A stretch of DNA of 64,000 nucleotides, taken from assembly GCA_024401495.1 (NCBI GenBank), contig JAKSKW010000003.1, forward strand, positions 48,360 through 112,359, read 5' to 3'. The DNA is from Paludibacteraceae bacterium. Lineage in GTDB: Bacteria; Bacteroidota; Bacteroidia; Bacteroidales; Paludibacteraceae. The translations under genes and the position numbers were made by a program. Of the stretch, positions 7,966 through 16,095 are shown one piece after another (the first letter of the stretch is position 1; every line of letters begins with the position of its first letter). The notes beneath the pieces were generated by a model that was not told the DNA's origin, made no database searches, and saw only the letters and a program-made list of their open reading frames with translations.

Positions 7966-9039
7966 ATGAATAAGATCATTTACGTAGCGATAGTGTTGGT
8001 TCTCGCACTTTCGTTATTGTTAGGGTTTGCAGTAAAGCAATTCGGTCTGGATTTAGGATCATTATCATGGGTTGCGACATGGGTAACGTCGCCAATTGCT
8101 CTCTTTTTAGGCATTGTTTTTGCATTAACATTCGGTGCGACATTCGCTGACTTCACCAAACTGATGTCGAAGAAGATGCTTCAATACTCAGTTATCGGAC
8201 TTGGATTCGGCATGAATGTCAACCAAGCCATCGCGTCGGGACGAGAAGGAATGCTTTTCACTATCGTAAGTGTATTCGGCACTCTTGGTCTTGGCTATTT
8301 GATCGGGAGAAAAATATTAAAGGTGGATTCACAGACAAGCTATTTGATCTCATCTGGAACAGCGATCTGTGGAGGTTCGGCAATAGCAGCGGTCGGCCCG
8401 ACAATCAAAGCAAAATCGGAATCCATGACAGTGGCTCTTGGCGTCGTCTTTATTCTAAACGCTGTAGCCCTATTCATCTTCCCTGTCATCGGTGATTTCA
8501 TAGGAATGAGCATGAAACAGTTTGGTATGTGGGCAGCAATCGCCATCCACGACACAAGTTCAGTGGTGGGAGCAGGAGCCGCTTACGACCATGCCCACGC
8601 AGATTTGATTGCGACACAGGGAGTTTCAGCATTGGAAGTTGCGACAACAATCAAATTGACTCGTGCTCTATGGATTGTAGGATTAGTATTGGTCACACCA
8701 TTCTTTTTCCGTAGCAACAATGAGGGAGAGGCTAAAAAGCCATGGTATAAGGCCATTCCTACGTTTATAATCTGGTTTATAGTTGCAATCCTCGTCAACA
8801 CATATATTCTTTCAAATAGCGACCTTATTGGCGAAAATGCGGCAAAGATCGGAACATCGTTCAGCAGTGCAGTCAACTTGTTGGCAAAACAGTTGATCAC
8901 ACTATCCCTATTCTTCATTGGAGCCGGCTTGACAAAGAAGACGTTGCAATCGGTAGGAGTACGTCCATTGATTCAGGGAATCGCATTGTGGATAGTCATC
9001 AGCGTCGTCTCATTGGGATATATACTTTGGATTGCATAA
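7966..9039 (+). CDS. YeiH/UPF0324-family putative sulfate exporter
   Basis: A polytopic inner-membrane protein of about ten helices. It has the family hallmarks SSGTAICGGSAIAAVGP (about 128-144), AIHDTSSVVGAGAAY (193-207), and KLTRALWI with the C-terminal SVGVRPLIQG segment. The length (357 aa) is normal for the family. Members are annotated as putative sulfate or sulfonate-derived anion exporters; the substrate is not proven. The gene stands alone between a hairpin repeat and a bidirectional terminator. No cysteine biosynthesis or taurine catabolism gene is nearby to refine the role. Confidence 0.85.
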   Translation: MNKIIYVAIVLVLALSLLLGFAVKQFGLDLGSLSWVATWVTSPIALFLGIVFALTFGATFADFTKLMSKKMLQYSVIGLGFGMNVNQAIASGREGMLFTIVSVFGTLGLGYLIGRKILKVDSQTSYLISSGTAICGGSAIAAVGPTIKAKSESMTVALGVVFILNAVALFIFPVIGDFIGMSMKQFGMWAAIAIHDTSSVVGAGAAYDHAHADLIATQGVSALEVATTIKLTRALWIVGLVLVTPFFFRSNNEGEAKKPWYKAIPTFIIWFIVAILVNTYILSNSDLIGENAAKIGTSFSSAVNLLAKQLITLSLFFIGAGLTKKTLQSVGVRPLIQGIALWIVISVVSLGYILWIA

Positions 9040-9070
9040 TTGACGAAAACGAAGACGAAAACGAAAATGA

Positions 9071-9100
9071 AAGAGCCGCATTTCTGCGGCTCTTTTTGTT
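9071..9100. terminator. Bidirectional terminator between convergent genes
   Basis: Perfect 10-bp stem AAGAGCCGCA / TGCGGCTCTT with loop TTTC, followed by TTTGTT on the plus strand. On the minus strand it is followed by TTTCATTTT. It serves the YeiH-type gene and probably the convergent lipoprotein gene. Confidence 0.85.
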
Positions 9101-9113
9101 GATATCGGTCATC

Positions 9114-9887
9114 TTACCTTCCTGTATCCTTCCAAGTAAAATTATGAGTACCGTCATTCATTGTAAGAGTCAACGGATAACCATCAGCATCGAAAGTATA
9201 GATGAAATTTGTTGTATCCGATTTTCCATCATCACTAATTTCAATTACAGATATAGGCAAATATTCATTTGCTACACCGTAAGCGGCATCAGGAAGAGCG
9301 TTGAGATAATCGAATCTTAGTTTTCCAAAATTTTTGTACTTTTCTTCTTTAGAGAAGATGAATACGGATTTAGAATCAGATCTTTGAATCTCTACTACAT
9401 TCCCATCCTTCCATTTGTAAGTCTCTACCATTTTACCATTTATTGCAGGATCACTGTAATTGTTGATTTCCCACGTATAAGAGATCAACTCTCCTAGGTC
9501 GTTGTACTCATAAATGAACTTTTTGTTATCACCGTACTGATACTTTGAGACATTTCCCTGCAAAGTATATTCTCCAGAAAAGTCAAGCACTCCATTATTG
9601 GATATTTGCTGACCTAAGATTGTCTTATCTTCATAAGTTAGAACTGTAAGTATAGAATCAGAATTAGAATATGAAGCTTTCTTTCTGACAATACGGCCAA
9701 TGTAGTCGTAATTCAAGCTAATGTGTACTGTAAAACTTGAGTCATGGTATTTCAACACAACTGATTCCAAAACCTTTAACGGCTTTCTCTTTGGAAAATC
9801 CTCATCATCGCACGACGTCATAAATGTGAGTGCAGACAACATAATGCCTGATGCAACTCCAAAAAACAGATTTTTATTCATAAGCAT
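9114..9887 (-). CDS. Lipoprotein of the DUF4595-like (repeating beta-strand) type
   Basis: A lipoprotein signal peptide ends LTFMTSC with Cys 26 (counted from the first Met) followed by DDED, a Bacteroidota lipoprotein export-type acidic stretch. The body consists of repeated short strands such as LNYDYIGRIVRK, YEYNDLGELISYTW and YTFDADGYPLTLT, the YD/DUF4595-like pattern in which Y.YD..G.. recurs every 25-40 residues. The start could be ATG at 9887 or, equally well, ATG at 9881 (MNKNLFFG). Probably anchored at the outer membrane. No enzyme motif is visible, and the family function is unknown. Confidence 0.6.
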   Translation of the reverse strand: MLMNKNLFFGVASGIMLSALTFMTSCDDEDFPKRKPLKVLESVVLKYHDSSFTVHISLNYDYIGRIVRKKASYSNSDSILTVLTYEDKTILGQQISNNGVLDFSGEYTLQGNVSKYQYGDNKKFIYEYNDLGELISYTWEINNYSDPAINGKMVETYKWKDGNVVEIQRSDSKSVFIFSKEEKYKNFGKLRFDYLNALPDAAYGVANEYLPISVIEISDDGKSDTTNFIYTFDADGYPLTLTMNDGTHNFTWKDTGR

Positions 9888-10128
9888 TTCGATGTATTAT
9901 TTATATTACAAACGTACGTATATAAACAAATATTGTATAAAACCAGTAAAATTGCGACATTTTCTTTAGTTTGAAGGCAATAGCGAAGATGGAAAAGTGC
10001 CAGGTGCTACTTGTTTCGCCAGACAAATTCGTAAAAATCCGAATTTATTTACGAAAAAGAAAGAATATTCACTTAGCACAATAAGCACTAGATATCTAAT
10101 AATCAATAAGTATACTAACTATAACAAA

Positions 10129-10707
10129 TCAATTCAACGCAACCAAATCAGACTTCTCATATCGATTATGGCCTTGTAAACTCTTTTTATATTTCCAACA
10201 AACAATTGCCTCCTCTAGGCTTTTCCCCTTGTTATCTTCAAAAAAATCCCGAATGTAGGTATTATATTCAAACTGCTTGTCGATAGCCGTTTTATCTTTC
10301 TTCTTTTCTTCTAAAATATGATAATATGCGTCAATAGCATCTTCATATGTTTTACCTGCATTGCTCTTTAACCATTTTTGAAATAACACATTAAACGAGA
10401 AACTCTTCCCAATTTTTTCCTTAAAGAATTTTCTATGTTTCTCTGAGCAAACAAAATTATCCTCAATGATTGTTTGTTCTGTTAATTCTCCTATATCCAG
10501 AGTGACTTTTCTAGATACTTTCTCTGCTGCCACAATATTACCGGAATCCAAGAAAGTAGCAATTCTATTTGTGAGTTCTAATTTACCTCCTGATACAGGT
10601 AATTTATTCTTTCTACAGAAATCAACTAATTCTTCTTTTAGATAATAAAAGCTTCTGAACGTTTCTCCTTTCAGTCCTATTTTTATTTCTGGTCGCTCAC
10701 TTATCAT
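10129..10707 (-). CDS. SAP-domain protein with DUF6434-like region
   Basis: Cytosolic protein of 192 aa without a signal peptide. Residues about 20-55 (YYLKEELVDFCRKNKLPVSGGK followed by LELTNRIATFL) match a SAP helix-extended loop-helix DNA-binding motif. The C-terminal part (KFFKEKIGKSFSFNVLFQKWLKSNAGKTYEDAI) and the repeat-like FFEDNKGKSLEEAIVCWKYKK resemble the DUF6434 region often joined to bacterial SAP domains. A role in DNA binding is inferred. The gene stands alone between the TPR gene's terminator and an untranscribed-looking gap. No operon partner. Confidence 0.65.
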   Translation of the reverse strand: MISERPEIKIGLKGETFRSFYYLKEELVDFCRKNKLPVSGGKLELTNRIATFLDSGNIVAAEKVSRKVTLDIGELTEQTIIEDNFVCSEKHRKFFKEKIGKSFSFNVLFQKWLKSNAGKTYEDAIDAYYHILEEKKKDKTAIDKQFEYNTYIRDFFEDNKGKSLEEAIVCWKYKKSLQGHNRYEKSDLVALN

Positions 10708-10750
10708 GGGTTTTCTCTATTAATTCATTACATAAAACGTACGCAACAAA

Positions 10751-10778
10751 AAAAGGTCAGGTTTTAGCCTGACCTTTT
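10751..10778 (-). terminator. Intrinsic terminator of the periplasmic TPR gene
   Basis: Perfect 11-bp stem AAAAGGTCAGG / CCTGACCTTTT with a 6-nt loop. On the minus strand it continues into a T-rich tail. It lies 22 bp after the TPR gene stop. Confidence 0.85.
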
Positions 10779-10800
10779 ATAAATCCTTTCTAGTAATTTC

Positions 10801-11457
10801 TTACTTCAAACCTACTGTAGGATCACAGTTTGTCTCCTGAGTTCCGATTCCGCAGTACTCCTTCAAAGAATCAAATGCCTTGTAGAAGTCTAGAGAAGCA
10901 GCGCGCTCCCAGTCTAGAGCAGCAGCCTCAACATCACCACCCTTGTAACGTAGGTGACCACGGTTGTAGTATGCCTTAGCAAACTGAGGAGTAAGAGCGA
11001 TTGCCTTGTTGTAATCCTTCATTGCAGCCTTCTCATCACCTAGCTCAGCGTATGAGTTACCTCTGTTGAAGTAAGCCTCAGCGAACTTAGGGTTGATCTT
11101 GATTGCAGAGTTGTTATCCTCGATAGATCCCTTAACGTCACCAAGCTCTTTTCTTGTAGTAGCACGGTTGTAGAATGTCAAGGCATCGTTTGGATTAGAC
11201 TCAAGAACTACATCATAATCTGCCTTAGCTCCCTTATAATCTCCCAAACGGAATTTAGCGTTACCCATGTTGCCGTAAGCCTCAATGAACTTTGGATTTA
11301 ACTCAAGCACTTTGTTGAAGCTCTGGATAGCAGCCTTGTACTCAGCGTTGCGATACTTCTGAATACCCTCGTTGAAATACTCAGTTACACTCTTCTGAGC
11401 TGATGCTGTCAACGCAAAACAAACTGTTGACACTAATAAAAAGAAAAATTTTCTCAT
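10801..11457 (-). CDS. Periplasmic tetratricopeptide-repeat protein
   Basis: The signal peptide MRKFFFLLVSTVCFALTASA precedes five consecutive 34-residue TPR units filling the protein (about 24-195). They carry the canonical W/Y-G-A-Y-F-A-P pattern: YFNEGIQKYRNAEYKAAIQ, AYGNMGNAKFRLGDYKGA, FYNRATTRKELGDVKG, AYFNRGNSYAELGDEKAA, AYYNRGHLRYKGGDVEAA. A short Cys-containing tail (CGIGTQETNC) ends the protein. Such repeats bind protein partners; the partner is unknown. The 120-bp leader has a good -7 element at 11580-11587. Confidence 0.85.
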   Translation of the reverse strand: MRKFFFLLVSTVCFALTASAQKSVTEYFNEGIQKYRNAEYKAAIQSFNKVLELNPKFIEAYGNMGNAKFRLGDYKGAKADYDVVLESNPNDALTFYNRATTRKELGDVKGSIEDNNSAIKINPKFAEAYFNRGNSYAELGDEKAAMKDYNKAIALTPQFAKAYYNRGHLRYKGGDVEAAALDWERAASLDFYKAFDSLKEYCGIGTQETNCDPTVGLK

Positions 11458-11777
11458 TTTTTAAATCGTTTAGTCCGTTATCTCTTGACAACTGACATTC
11501 TTTCTTGAATTTTTTAACCTAATATGTATAATTGGTCTCGCAAATAATTTTTAAAGCTTAACCAACGTATATACGAATGCAAAAATACAACTTTTAAGAT
11601 ATAAAACTAACATATTCTCTATTTTTTATGTTAAAATTTCTTTTTTATCCATTATTCATCGACGGATTTAATGTTATACATCATTAATGGCTATTTTTTC
11701 ATATCTATTTCTTGTGATATTTAGATTTTTGGCATTATTTTAGTGTACAAATATTAGAACTCATAATAATTATTGCC
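11458..11777. other. 320-bp divergent intergenic region
   Basis: AT-rich and no ORF of note. It holds the minus-strand -7 element TATTTTTG (11580-11587) for the TPR gene. No clear consensus promoter is seen for the nucleoside kinase gene on the plus strand (TAGATTTTTGG near 11731 is only approximate). The leader of either gene could be over 80 nt. Confidence 0.6.
11580..11587 (-). promoter_or_regulatory. Candidate -7 promoter element of the TPR gene
   Basis: The minus strand reads TATTTTTG followed by C, matching TAnnTTTG, 123 bp upstream of the start codon. Confidence 0.5.
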
Positions 11778-13424
11778 ATGGAAAAGAAAGTAAAAATTCA
11801 TTGCGTCAACAGCAATATAACTAATTCATATCCCGCTGGCATCACATTGGAGGAGATCTGTCCAAAGGATGTCAAAGCGATTGTAGCGAAAGTGAACGGT
11901 AAGATCAAGGACCTAAAATTCTGCGTATATAAACCTAAATGTGTGGAATTCCTCGGACTCGATTCTCTTCACGGTGTAAGAGCTTACCTTCGAAGCATAT
12001 CATTCTTATTATATGAGGCTGTTAATCACCTAAACAAAGATGCATGCCTACGTATCGAGCATCCTATCTCTGGCGGTTACCTTTGCCAGATTGCCGGTCT
12101 TGGCGACGTGAATGAAGATCTATGCCGTCGACTTTCTGATAGAATGAAAGAGAGAATTGCCGAGAAGACGGAATTCGTCCAGGAGATCGTGCCTACTGAT
12201 TGGGCTATCCAATATTTCGAGGATTGCGCTGCTTTCGACAAAGTCAATATATTAAAGAGTCGTGGAGAGATGTACACTGAGCTTTACCGCATCGGTGAAC
12301 TTTACGATTTCTATTATGGTGCGCTTGTGCCAAACGCTGGCTACCTTGACAAATTCGCTCTTCGCCCTTACAACGGTGCTCTTCTTCTAACTGTACCGTC
12401 GGCAGAAAAGCCGAATGAACTTGCCCCTCTACGCCAGGAGCCTCAACTTTTGAAGGCTTTCTCTGAGCATACAACTTTCAACCAGCTTATCGGCTATGAA
12501 AACGTGGGAGACCTTAATATCGGTTTGCTAGAGAAGAGCAACGCAAGCAACCTAATCAAGATTGCGGAGGCTCTTCAGGAGAAAAAGATCGCTCTTATAG
12601 CCGACGAGATTGCCAAACGAAAGAAAGTCCGCGTCGTCCTTCTTGCCGGTCCGTCTTCATCAGGTAAGACTACTTCGAGCAAGAGATTGGCCGTGCAGCT
12701 TGCAGTATGCGGTTTGAAACCAATCGCTGTGTCGCTCGACGACTATTTCGTGCCACGCGACCAGACTCCAAAAGATGAAAATGGCAACTACGATTTCGAG
12801 AGTCTTTACGCTTTGGATCTTGACCTATTCAACAGTGATTTGAACAAACTTATTGCTGGTGAGCCAGTTACACTTCCACGCTACAACTTTGAGACAGGTG
12901 GTCGTGAGAAAGGTGAGACAATCCAGATTCATAACAATGAGGTATTGATCTTCGAGGGAATCCATGCGTTGAATCCAAAACTTACTGAGAAGATTCCAGC
13001 AGAGAATAAGTTTAAGATCTTCGTTTCTGCGCTTACTTCTATCTCACTTGACAATCACAACTGTATTCCTAATACAGACAACCGTTTGATCCGCCGTATC
13101 GTGCGCGACTTCAAATACCGTGGCTACTCGGCAGAGGATACAATCAAGCGTTGGCCAGACGTGATGAAGGGCGAGGAGAAGTGGATTGTGCCATTCCAGG
13201 AGGAGGCAGACGCAATGTTCAACTCAGCTATGATCTTCGAGCTTTGCGTACTAAAGCATCACGCCATCGCTCCACTATCGATGGTGCCACAGACGTCGCC
13301 ATACTATTCAGAGGCGCACCGTCTGCTTAACTTCCTTTCTTACTTCGCCGACATTCAGGAGAACGAAATTCCGTCGACATCATTGTTGAGAGAGTTCGTA
13401 GGAGGAAGCAGCTTTAAGTATTAA
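11778..13424 (+). CDS. TGS-domain nucleoside (uridine-type) kinase
   Basis: A three-part cytosolic protein. The N-terminal TGS-like ubiquitin-fold domain (about 1-60) is followed by a region resembling the threonyl-tRNA synthetase second additional domain (about 65-220, with H-containing LRIEHPISGGYLCQI). The C-terminal half is a uridine kinase/phosphoribulokinase-type P-loop domain, with GPSSSGKT at 291-298, VSLDDYFVPRDQTPKDENG just after, and DNRLIRRIVRDFKYRGYSAEDTI. Length 548 aa matches this widely distributed bacterial fusion. The expected activity is NTP-dependent phosphorylation of a nucleoside, but substrate specificity is unproven for the TGS-fused group. Single gene with its own leader. 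Confidence 0.8.
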   Translation: MEKKVKIHCVNSNITNSYPAGITLEEICPKDVKAIVAKVNGKIKDLKFCVYKPKCVEFLGLDSLHGVRAYLRSISFLLYEAVNHLNKDACLRIEHPISGGYLCQIAGLGDVNEDLCRRLSDRMKERIAEKTEFVQEIVPTDWAIQYFEDCAAFDKVNILKSRGEMYTELYRIGELYDFYYGALVPNAGYLDKFALRPYNGALLLTVPSAEKPNELAPLRQEPQLLKAFSEHTTFNQLIGYENVGDLNIGLLEKSNASNLIKIAEALQEKKIALIADEIAKRKKVRVVLLAGPSSSGKTTSSKRLAVQLAVCGLKPIAVSLDDYFVPRDQTPKDENGNYDFESLYALDLDLFNSDLNKLIAGEPVTLPRYNFETGGREKGETIQIHNNEVLIFEGIHALNPKLTEKIPAENKFKIFVSALTSISLDNHNCIPNTDNRLIRRIVRDFKYRGYSAEDTIKRWPDVMKGEEKWIVPFQEEADAMFNSAMIFELCVLKHHAIAPLSMVPQTSPYYSEAHRLLNFLSYFADIQENEIPSTSLLREFVGGSSFKY

Positions 13425-13559
13425 TTAATAGTTAAGAATTAATAGTTAATAGTTACGGATCTTGCTTTTCAAGTTCAAATTATTAATCATTAATTATCAT
13501 CTATTAACTAAATAATATGATGGCATGTAGGGCCGTTTCTTATCGAACCCTCTCATTCG

Positions 13560-13601
13560 CTCTGAGTCTCGCCCCTACACCATCAAACGGAAGAAGACGT
13601 G
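13560..13601 (+). repeat. 42-bp intergenic repeat, copy 1
   Basis: The sequence starting CTCTGAGTCTCGCCCC and ending AAGAAGACGTG is identical over 42 bp to 17523-17564. Its last bases are the left arm of the hairpin at 13594-13622. Confidence 0.9.
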
Positions 13602-13626
13602 GTTTTTGACAAGCCACGTCTTTTCT
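13594..13626. terminator. GACGTGG hairpin, copy 1
   Basis: Stem AAGACGTGG / CCACGTCTT followed by TTCTGTGTG. It lies between the 3' ends of the nucleoside kinase (+) and DUF4143 ATPase (-), so a terminator role is plausible. Related copies lie at 15157, 15993 and 17557. Confidence 0.7.
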
Positions 13627-13649
13627 GTGTGTTATGGAGGAACAGTTTT

Positions 13650-14987
13650 TCAAATAAATTGAGTCATATAAACAGGCAATAGAATGGTTTGTTCGTCTTT
13701 ATTTAAGTCTTTTGTATAAATCAAATATCGTTTATCAATGATATGTGAATATTTTTCACAAAATGCATCCAATGACGAATGGCTATTATATCCTGATGAT
13801 TTAACCTCTATCGGATGTAATTTTGCTCCTCTAGAAAGTAAGAAGTCTATTTCATAGTTATGTGTTGAATCCTTTGCCCAAGTGTAATAAAATAGTTTGT
13901 TGCCTGATGCAGTCAACATTTGAGCAATTATATTCTCATATACGTAACCAAGATTCGCACTTAGTTTATCATTCAGCAATTTCTGATAGATGACATTCTC
14001 CGTGGTTTGCTTGTCCCAAAAAGCGAGTGTAACAAACAGACCTGTATCCGCACAGAATATTTTATATTTCGAAATGTCTTTTGTCAGCGACATACCCACA
14101 TTAGGGTCATTAGAATGGTAGGAGAACAATGTAGTCTTACTATCTTCAAGATCTTTCAGCAATTCAAATAATTTTGCCTCATCGATATCACCAAGAATTG
14201 AGTAAGGTTTGAAGCGATTGCTTGTTTGACTTAATTGAGATGGTATTTCCCTAAAAAGGGTAGACAAGCGACCTGATGGATCTAATTTTTGGAAATCATC
14301 AAGATATAGATTAATTATATTTCGCTTAGTATAATCAACTAGACTGAAATTATTTGTTTCAATATATGTATTGACAGCCTGAGGCATACCACCAATTAAC
14401 ATATAAAGACGAAAGTCTCTCATTCTATCCCTGTGTGCTTTATCCAATGGCAATTTCTTGTCGTAGAACATTCGGAGCATTGATACAGAGGCCTCATCTC
14501 CAAGAGCCCATCTAAACTCTTCATAATCCATAGGATAAAGAGTGATTCGTTCTTCTTCACTAGGTATAGTGATATCCTTTGTGTGTTTTTTTATACTAAT
14601 CAAAGACCCAGTCTCTATATAGTCATAACGGCCATCTTTTACTAAGTACTTTATAGCCTGACGAGCCAAAGGACAATTCTGGACCTCATCAAAAATAATG
14701 ACAGACTTACGTTCTCTTAGAACGACATTATAAAGGGATTGCAACTGAAGAAATAAATAATCTTTGTCCATCAAATTGCTAAACAAAGATTTCACATCGT
14801 TTGACGCTTCATTAAAATCAATCAGTATATATGAATCGTATTCATTCTTAGCAAATTGTTCAACAAGCGTAGATTTACCTACACGTCTTGCACCTTCAAC
14901 CATTATTGCGGTTTTCCCATTTTGAAGTCTCTTCCATTCTAGAAGATTATCATATAATTTTCGCTTAAATATACGTTCCATATTCAT
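13650..14987 (-). CDS. AAA ATPase with DUF4143 C-terminal domain (copy A)
   Basis: The N-terminal AAA domain has Walker A GARRVGKST at 32-40 and Walker B SVIIFDEVQ at about 95-103, typical of the AAA_14 group. The C-terminal DUF4143 region ends in a restriction-endonuclease-like signature: YEIDFLLSRG, then HPIEVKSSG, i.e. D...ExK. The length (445 aa) is normal. These ATPases are abundant in Bacteroidota genomes and their function is not established. The start is ATG 14987, or 14981 (MERIF). Upstream lies a 33-bp tandem array (15051-15140), each unit of which contains a -7 promoter-like TATTTTTG in the gene's orientation. The gene stands alone. A second ATPase of this type is at 34671-35861. 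Confidence 0.85.
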   Translation of the reverse strand: MNMERIFKRKLYDNLLEWKRLQNGKTAIMVEGARRVGKSTLVEQFAKNEYDSYILIDFNEASNDVKSLFSNLMDKDYLFLQLQSLYNVVLRERKSVIIFDEVQNCPLARQAIKYLVKDGRYDYIETGSLISIKKHTKDITIPSEEERITLYPMDYEEFRWALGDEASVSMLRMFYDKKLPLDKAHRDRMRDFRLYMLIGGMPQAVNTYIETNNFSLVDYTKRNIINLYLDDFQKLDPSGRLSTLFREIPSQLSQTSNRFKPYSILGDIDEAKLFELLKDLEDSKTTLFSYHSNDPNVGMSLTKDISKYKIFCADTGLFVTLAFWDKQTTENVIYQKLLNDKLSANLGYVYENIIAQMLTASGNKLFYYTWAKDSTHNYEIDFLLSRGAKLHPIEVKSSGYNSHSSLDAFCEKYSHIIDKRYLIYTKDLNKDEQTILLPVYMTQFI

Positions 14988-15050
14988 ACCGTTAAATGCA
15001 GCCGCTAAAGTAATAATTTTTCGTCAATTACGTATACTAATCACTAAAAT

Positions 15051-15140
15051 ATCCAAAAATACCGAATTGTTTTTAGCTAATTTATCCAAAAATACCGAAT
15101 TGTTTTTAGCTAATTTATCCAAAAATACCGAATTGTTTGA
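15051..15140 (-). repeat. Three-copy 33-bp tandem repeat in the promoter region of DUF4143 ATPase A
   Basis: Units begin at 15051, 15084 and 15117. Two are complete and identical over 33 bp; the third keeps about 23 bp. On the gene's strand each contains AATTCGGTATTTTTGGAT, so each carries the TAnnTTTG promoter motif. Complete units are joined by AAATTAGCTAA. The array ends 63 bp before the ATG. A 33-bp period is near three helical turns. Confidence 0.9.
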
Positions 15141-15156
15141 GATTTTTGCAAACTAG

Positions 15157-15187
15157 AAGACGTGGTTTGTCAAAAACCACGTCTTTT
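15157..15187. repeat. GACGTGG hairpin, copy 2, between divergent genes
   Basis: Perfect 12-bp stem AAGACGTGGTTT / AAACCACGTCTT with loop GTCAA and a TTCTG tail. It lies upstream of both flanking genes, which are transcribed away from it, so it has no gene to terminate. Its loop is close to the inverse of copy 1's. Confidence 0.85.
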
Positions 15188-15206
15188 CTGATTTAAATTA
15201 ATTCTA

Positions 15207-15214
15207 TAACTTTG
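15207..15214 (+). promoter_or_regulatory. Candidate -7 promoter element (TAACTTTG)
   Basis: Exact TAnnTTTG match followed by C, 56 bp upstream of the FISUMP gene. It lies 20 bp downstream of hairpin copy 2. Confidence 0.55.
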
Positions 15215-15269
15215 CAATACTTGTTGAGAGACTCTCATCAAGGCAAAAGGTCATTAAATTTTATATTTT

Positions 15270-15974
15270 ATGAAGGGATTTACAATGGCATCCTTAGCCA
15301 TAGGATTATTGGCATCAGCCATGACATGTTCAGCTCAGTCGATTGATGGAAAAATTGAGGAGCACGATTATGTAGACCTTGGTTTACCAAGTGGCATGAA
15401 ATGGGCGACTTGCAACATTGGTGCGACAAAATCATCAGATTTAGGAGAATTCTACGCATGGGGAGAGAAAAAGCCTAGAAAGGTTTACGACATTGACAAT
15501 CACAAGTGGGCCATCTACGATTTTGAGCGTAAAGTTGACAAATACATCAAGTACAACAAAAAAGATGGTTTATGGACACTTGAACCTAAAGACGACGTTG
15601 CAAAAGCCAAATTTGGAAAATCTTGGTTTCTACCAACAAAAGAGGACACTGAAGAATTATTGGAAGGTTGTACTTGGGAATGGGTAAATAATTACAACAA
15701 CAGTGGAAAGGAAGGAGCGTTAGGCACATCCAAAAAGAACGGTCATACAATCTTTCTTCCTGCTAGCGGAAATATGGAACGAGATGCAAAACATTTCAAA
15801 AAATCAATTGTTCTTCTTTGGACTTCAATACTTGAAGAGGAAAAAGATTACAACAGAGATTCCAAGAATTCGTACATCCTTGATATGTACAATAATAAAG
15901 ATGGAGTCGTAGTAGCTACATTATACGGCTATCCAAGATTTCTAGGAGTAAATTGCAGAGCAGTAACCAAATAA
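15270..15974 (+). CDS. Secreted FISUMP-domain protein
   Basis: The signal peptide (MKGFTMASLAIGLLASAMTCSA) is followed by the FISUMP (Fibrobacter succinogenes major paralogous) signature HDYVDLGLPSGMKWATCNIGA (about 33-53). EFYAWGE, AKFGKSWFLPTKEDTEELLEGC and the closing LGVNCRAVTK follow, the last matching the usual 'R.VRPV' type ending. A single complete domain of about 200 residues, presumably exported to the periplasm or surface. The function of the family is unknown; it is related to C-type-lectin-like/FGE folds by reputation only. The two-domain relative at 17602-19932 suggests local paralogy. Confidence 0.8.
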   Translation: MKGFTMASLAIGLLASAMTCSAQSIDGKIEEHDYVDLGLPSGMKWATCNIGATKSSDLGEFYAWGEKKPRKVYDIDNHKWAIYDFERKVDKYIKYNKKDGLWTLEPKDDVAKAKFGKSWFLPTKEDTEELLEGCTWEWVNNYNNSGKEGALGTSKKNGHTIFLPASGNMERDAKHFKKSIVLLWTSILEEEKDYNRDSKNSYILDMYNNKDGVVVATLYGYPRFLGVNCRAVTK

Positions 15975-15992
15975 ACTATGCTCTAAGAATAT

Positions 15993-16027
15993 AAAAGACG
16001 TGATTCGACAAAATCACGTCTTTTTTT
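15993..16027 (+). terminator. GACGTGATT hairpin terminator (copy 3)
   Basis: Perfect 13-bp stem AAAAGACGTGATT / AATCACGTCTTTT with loop CGACAA, followed by TTTG. It lies after the FISUMP gene. The stem, loop and tail are almost identical to 17557-17588. Confidence 0.85.
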
Positions 16028-16095
16028 GTGTTTCTTAGAAATTAAATCATCAATATGATCTAAATCTCTACTTATCAATAAATTACAAATAATGG

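Noticed and set aside
9997..10179. 60-codon plus-strand reading frame
   Set aside because: AT-rich random frame overlapping the end of the SAP-domain gene.
15051..15140. CRISPR-like array
   Set aside because: Only three units, the spacers are as similar as the repeats, and no cas gene is present. The same holds for 34558-34662.
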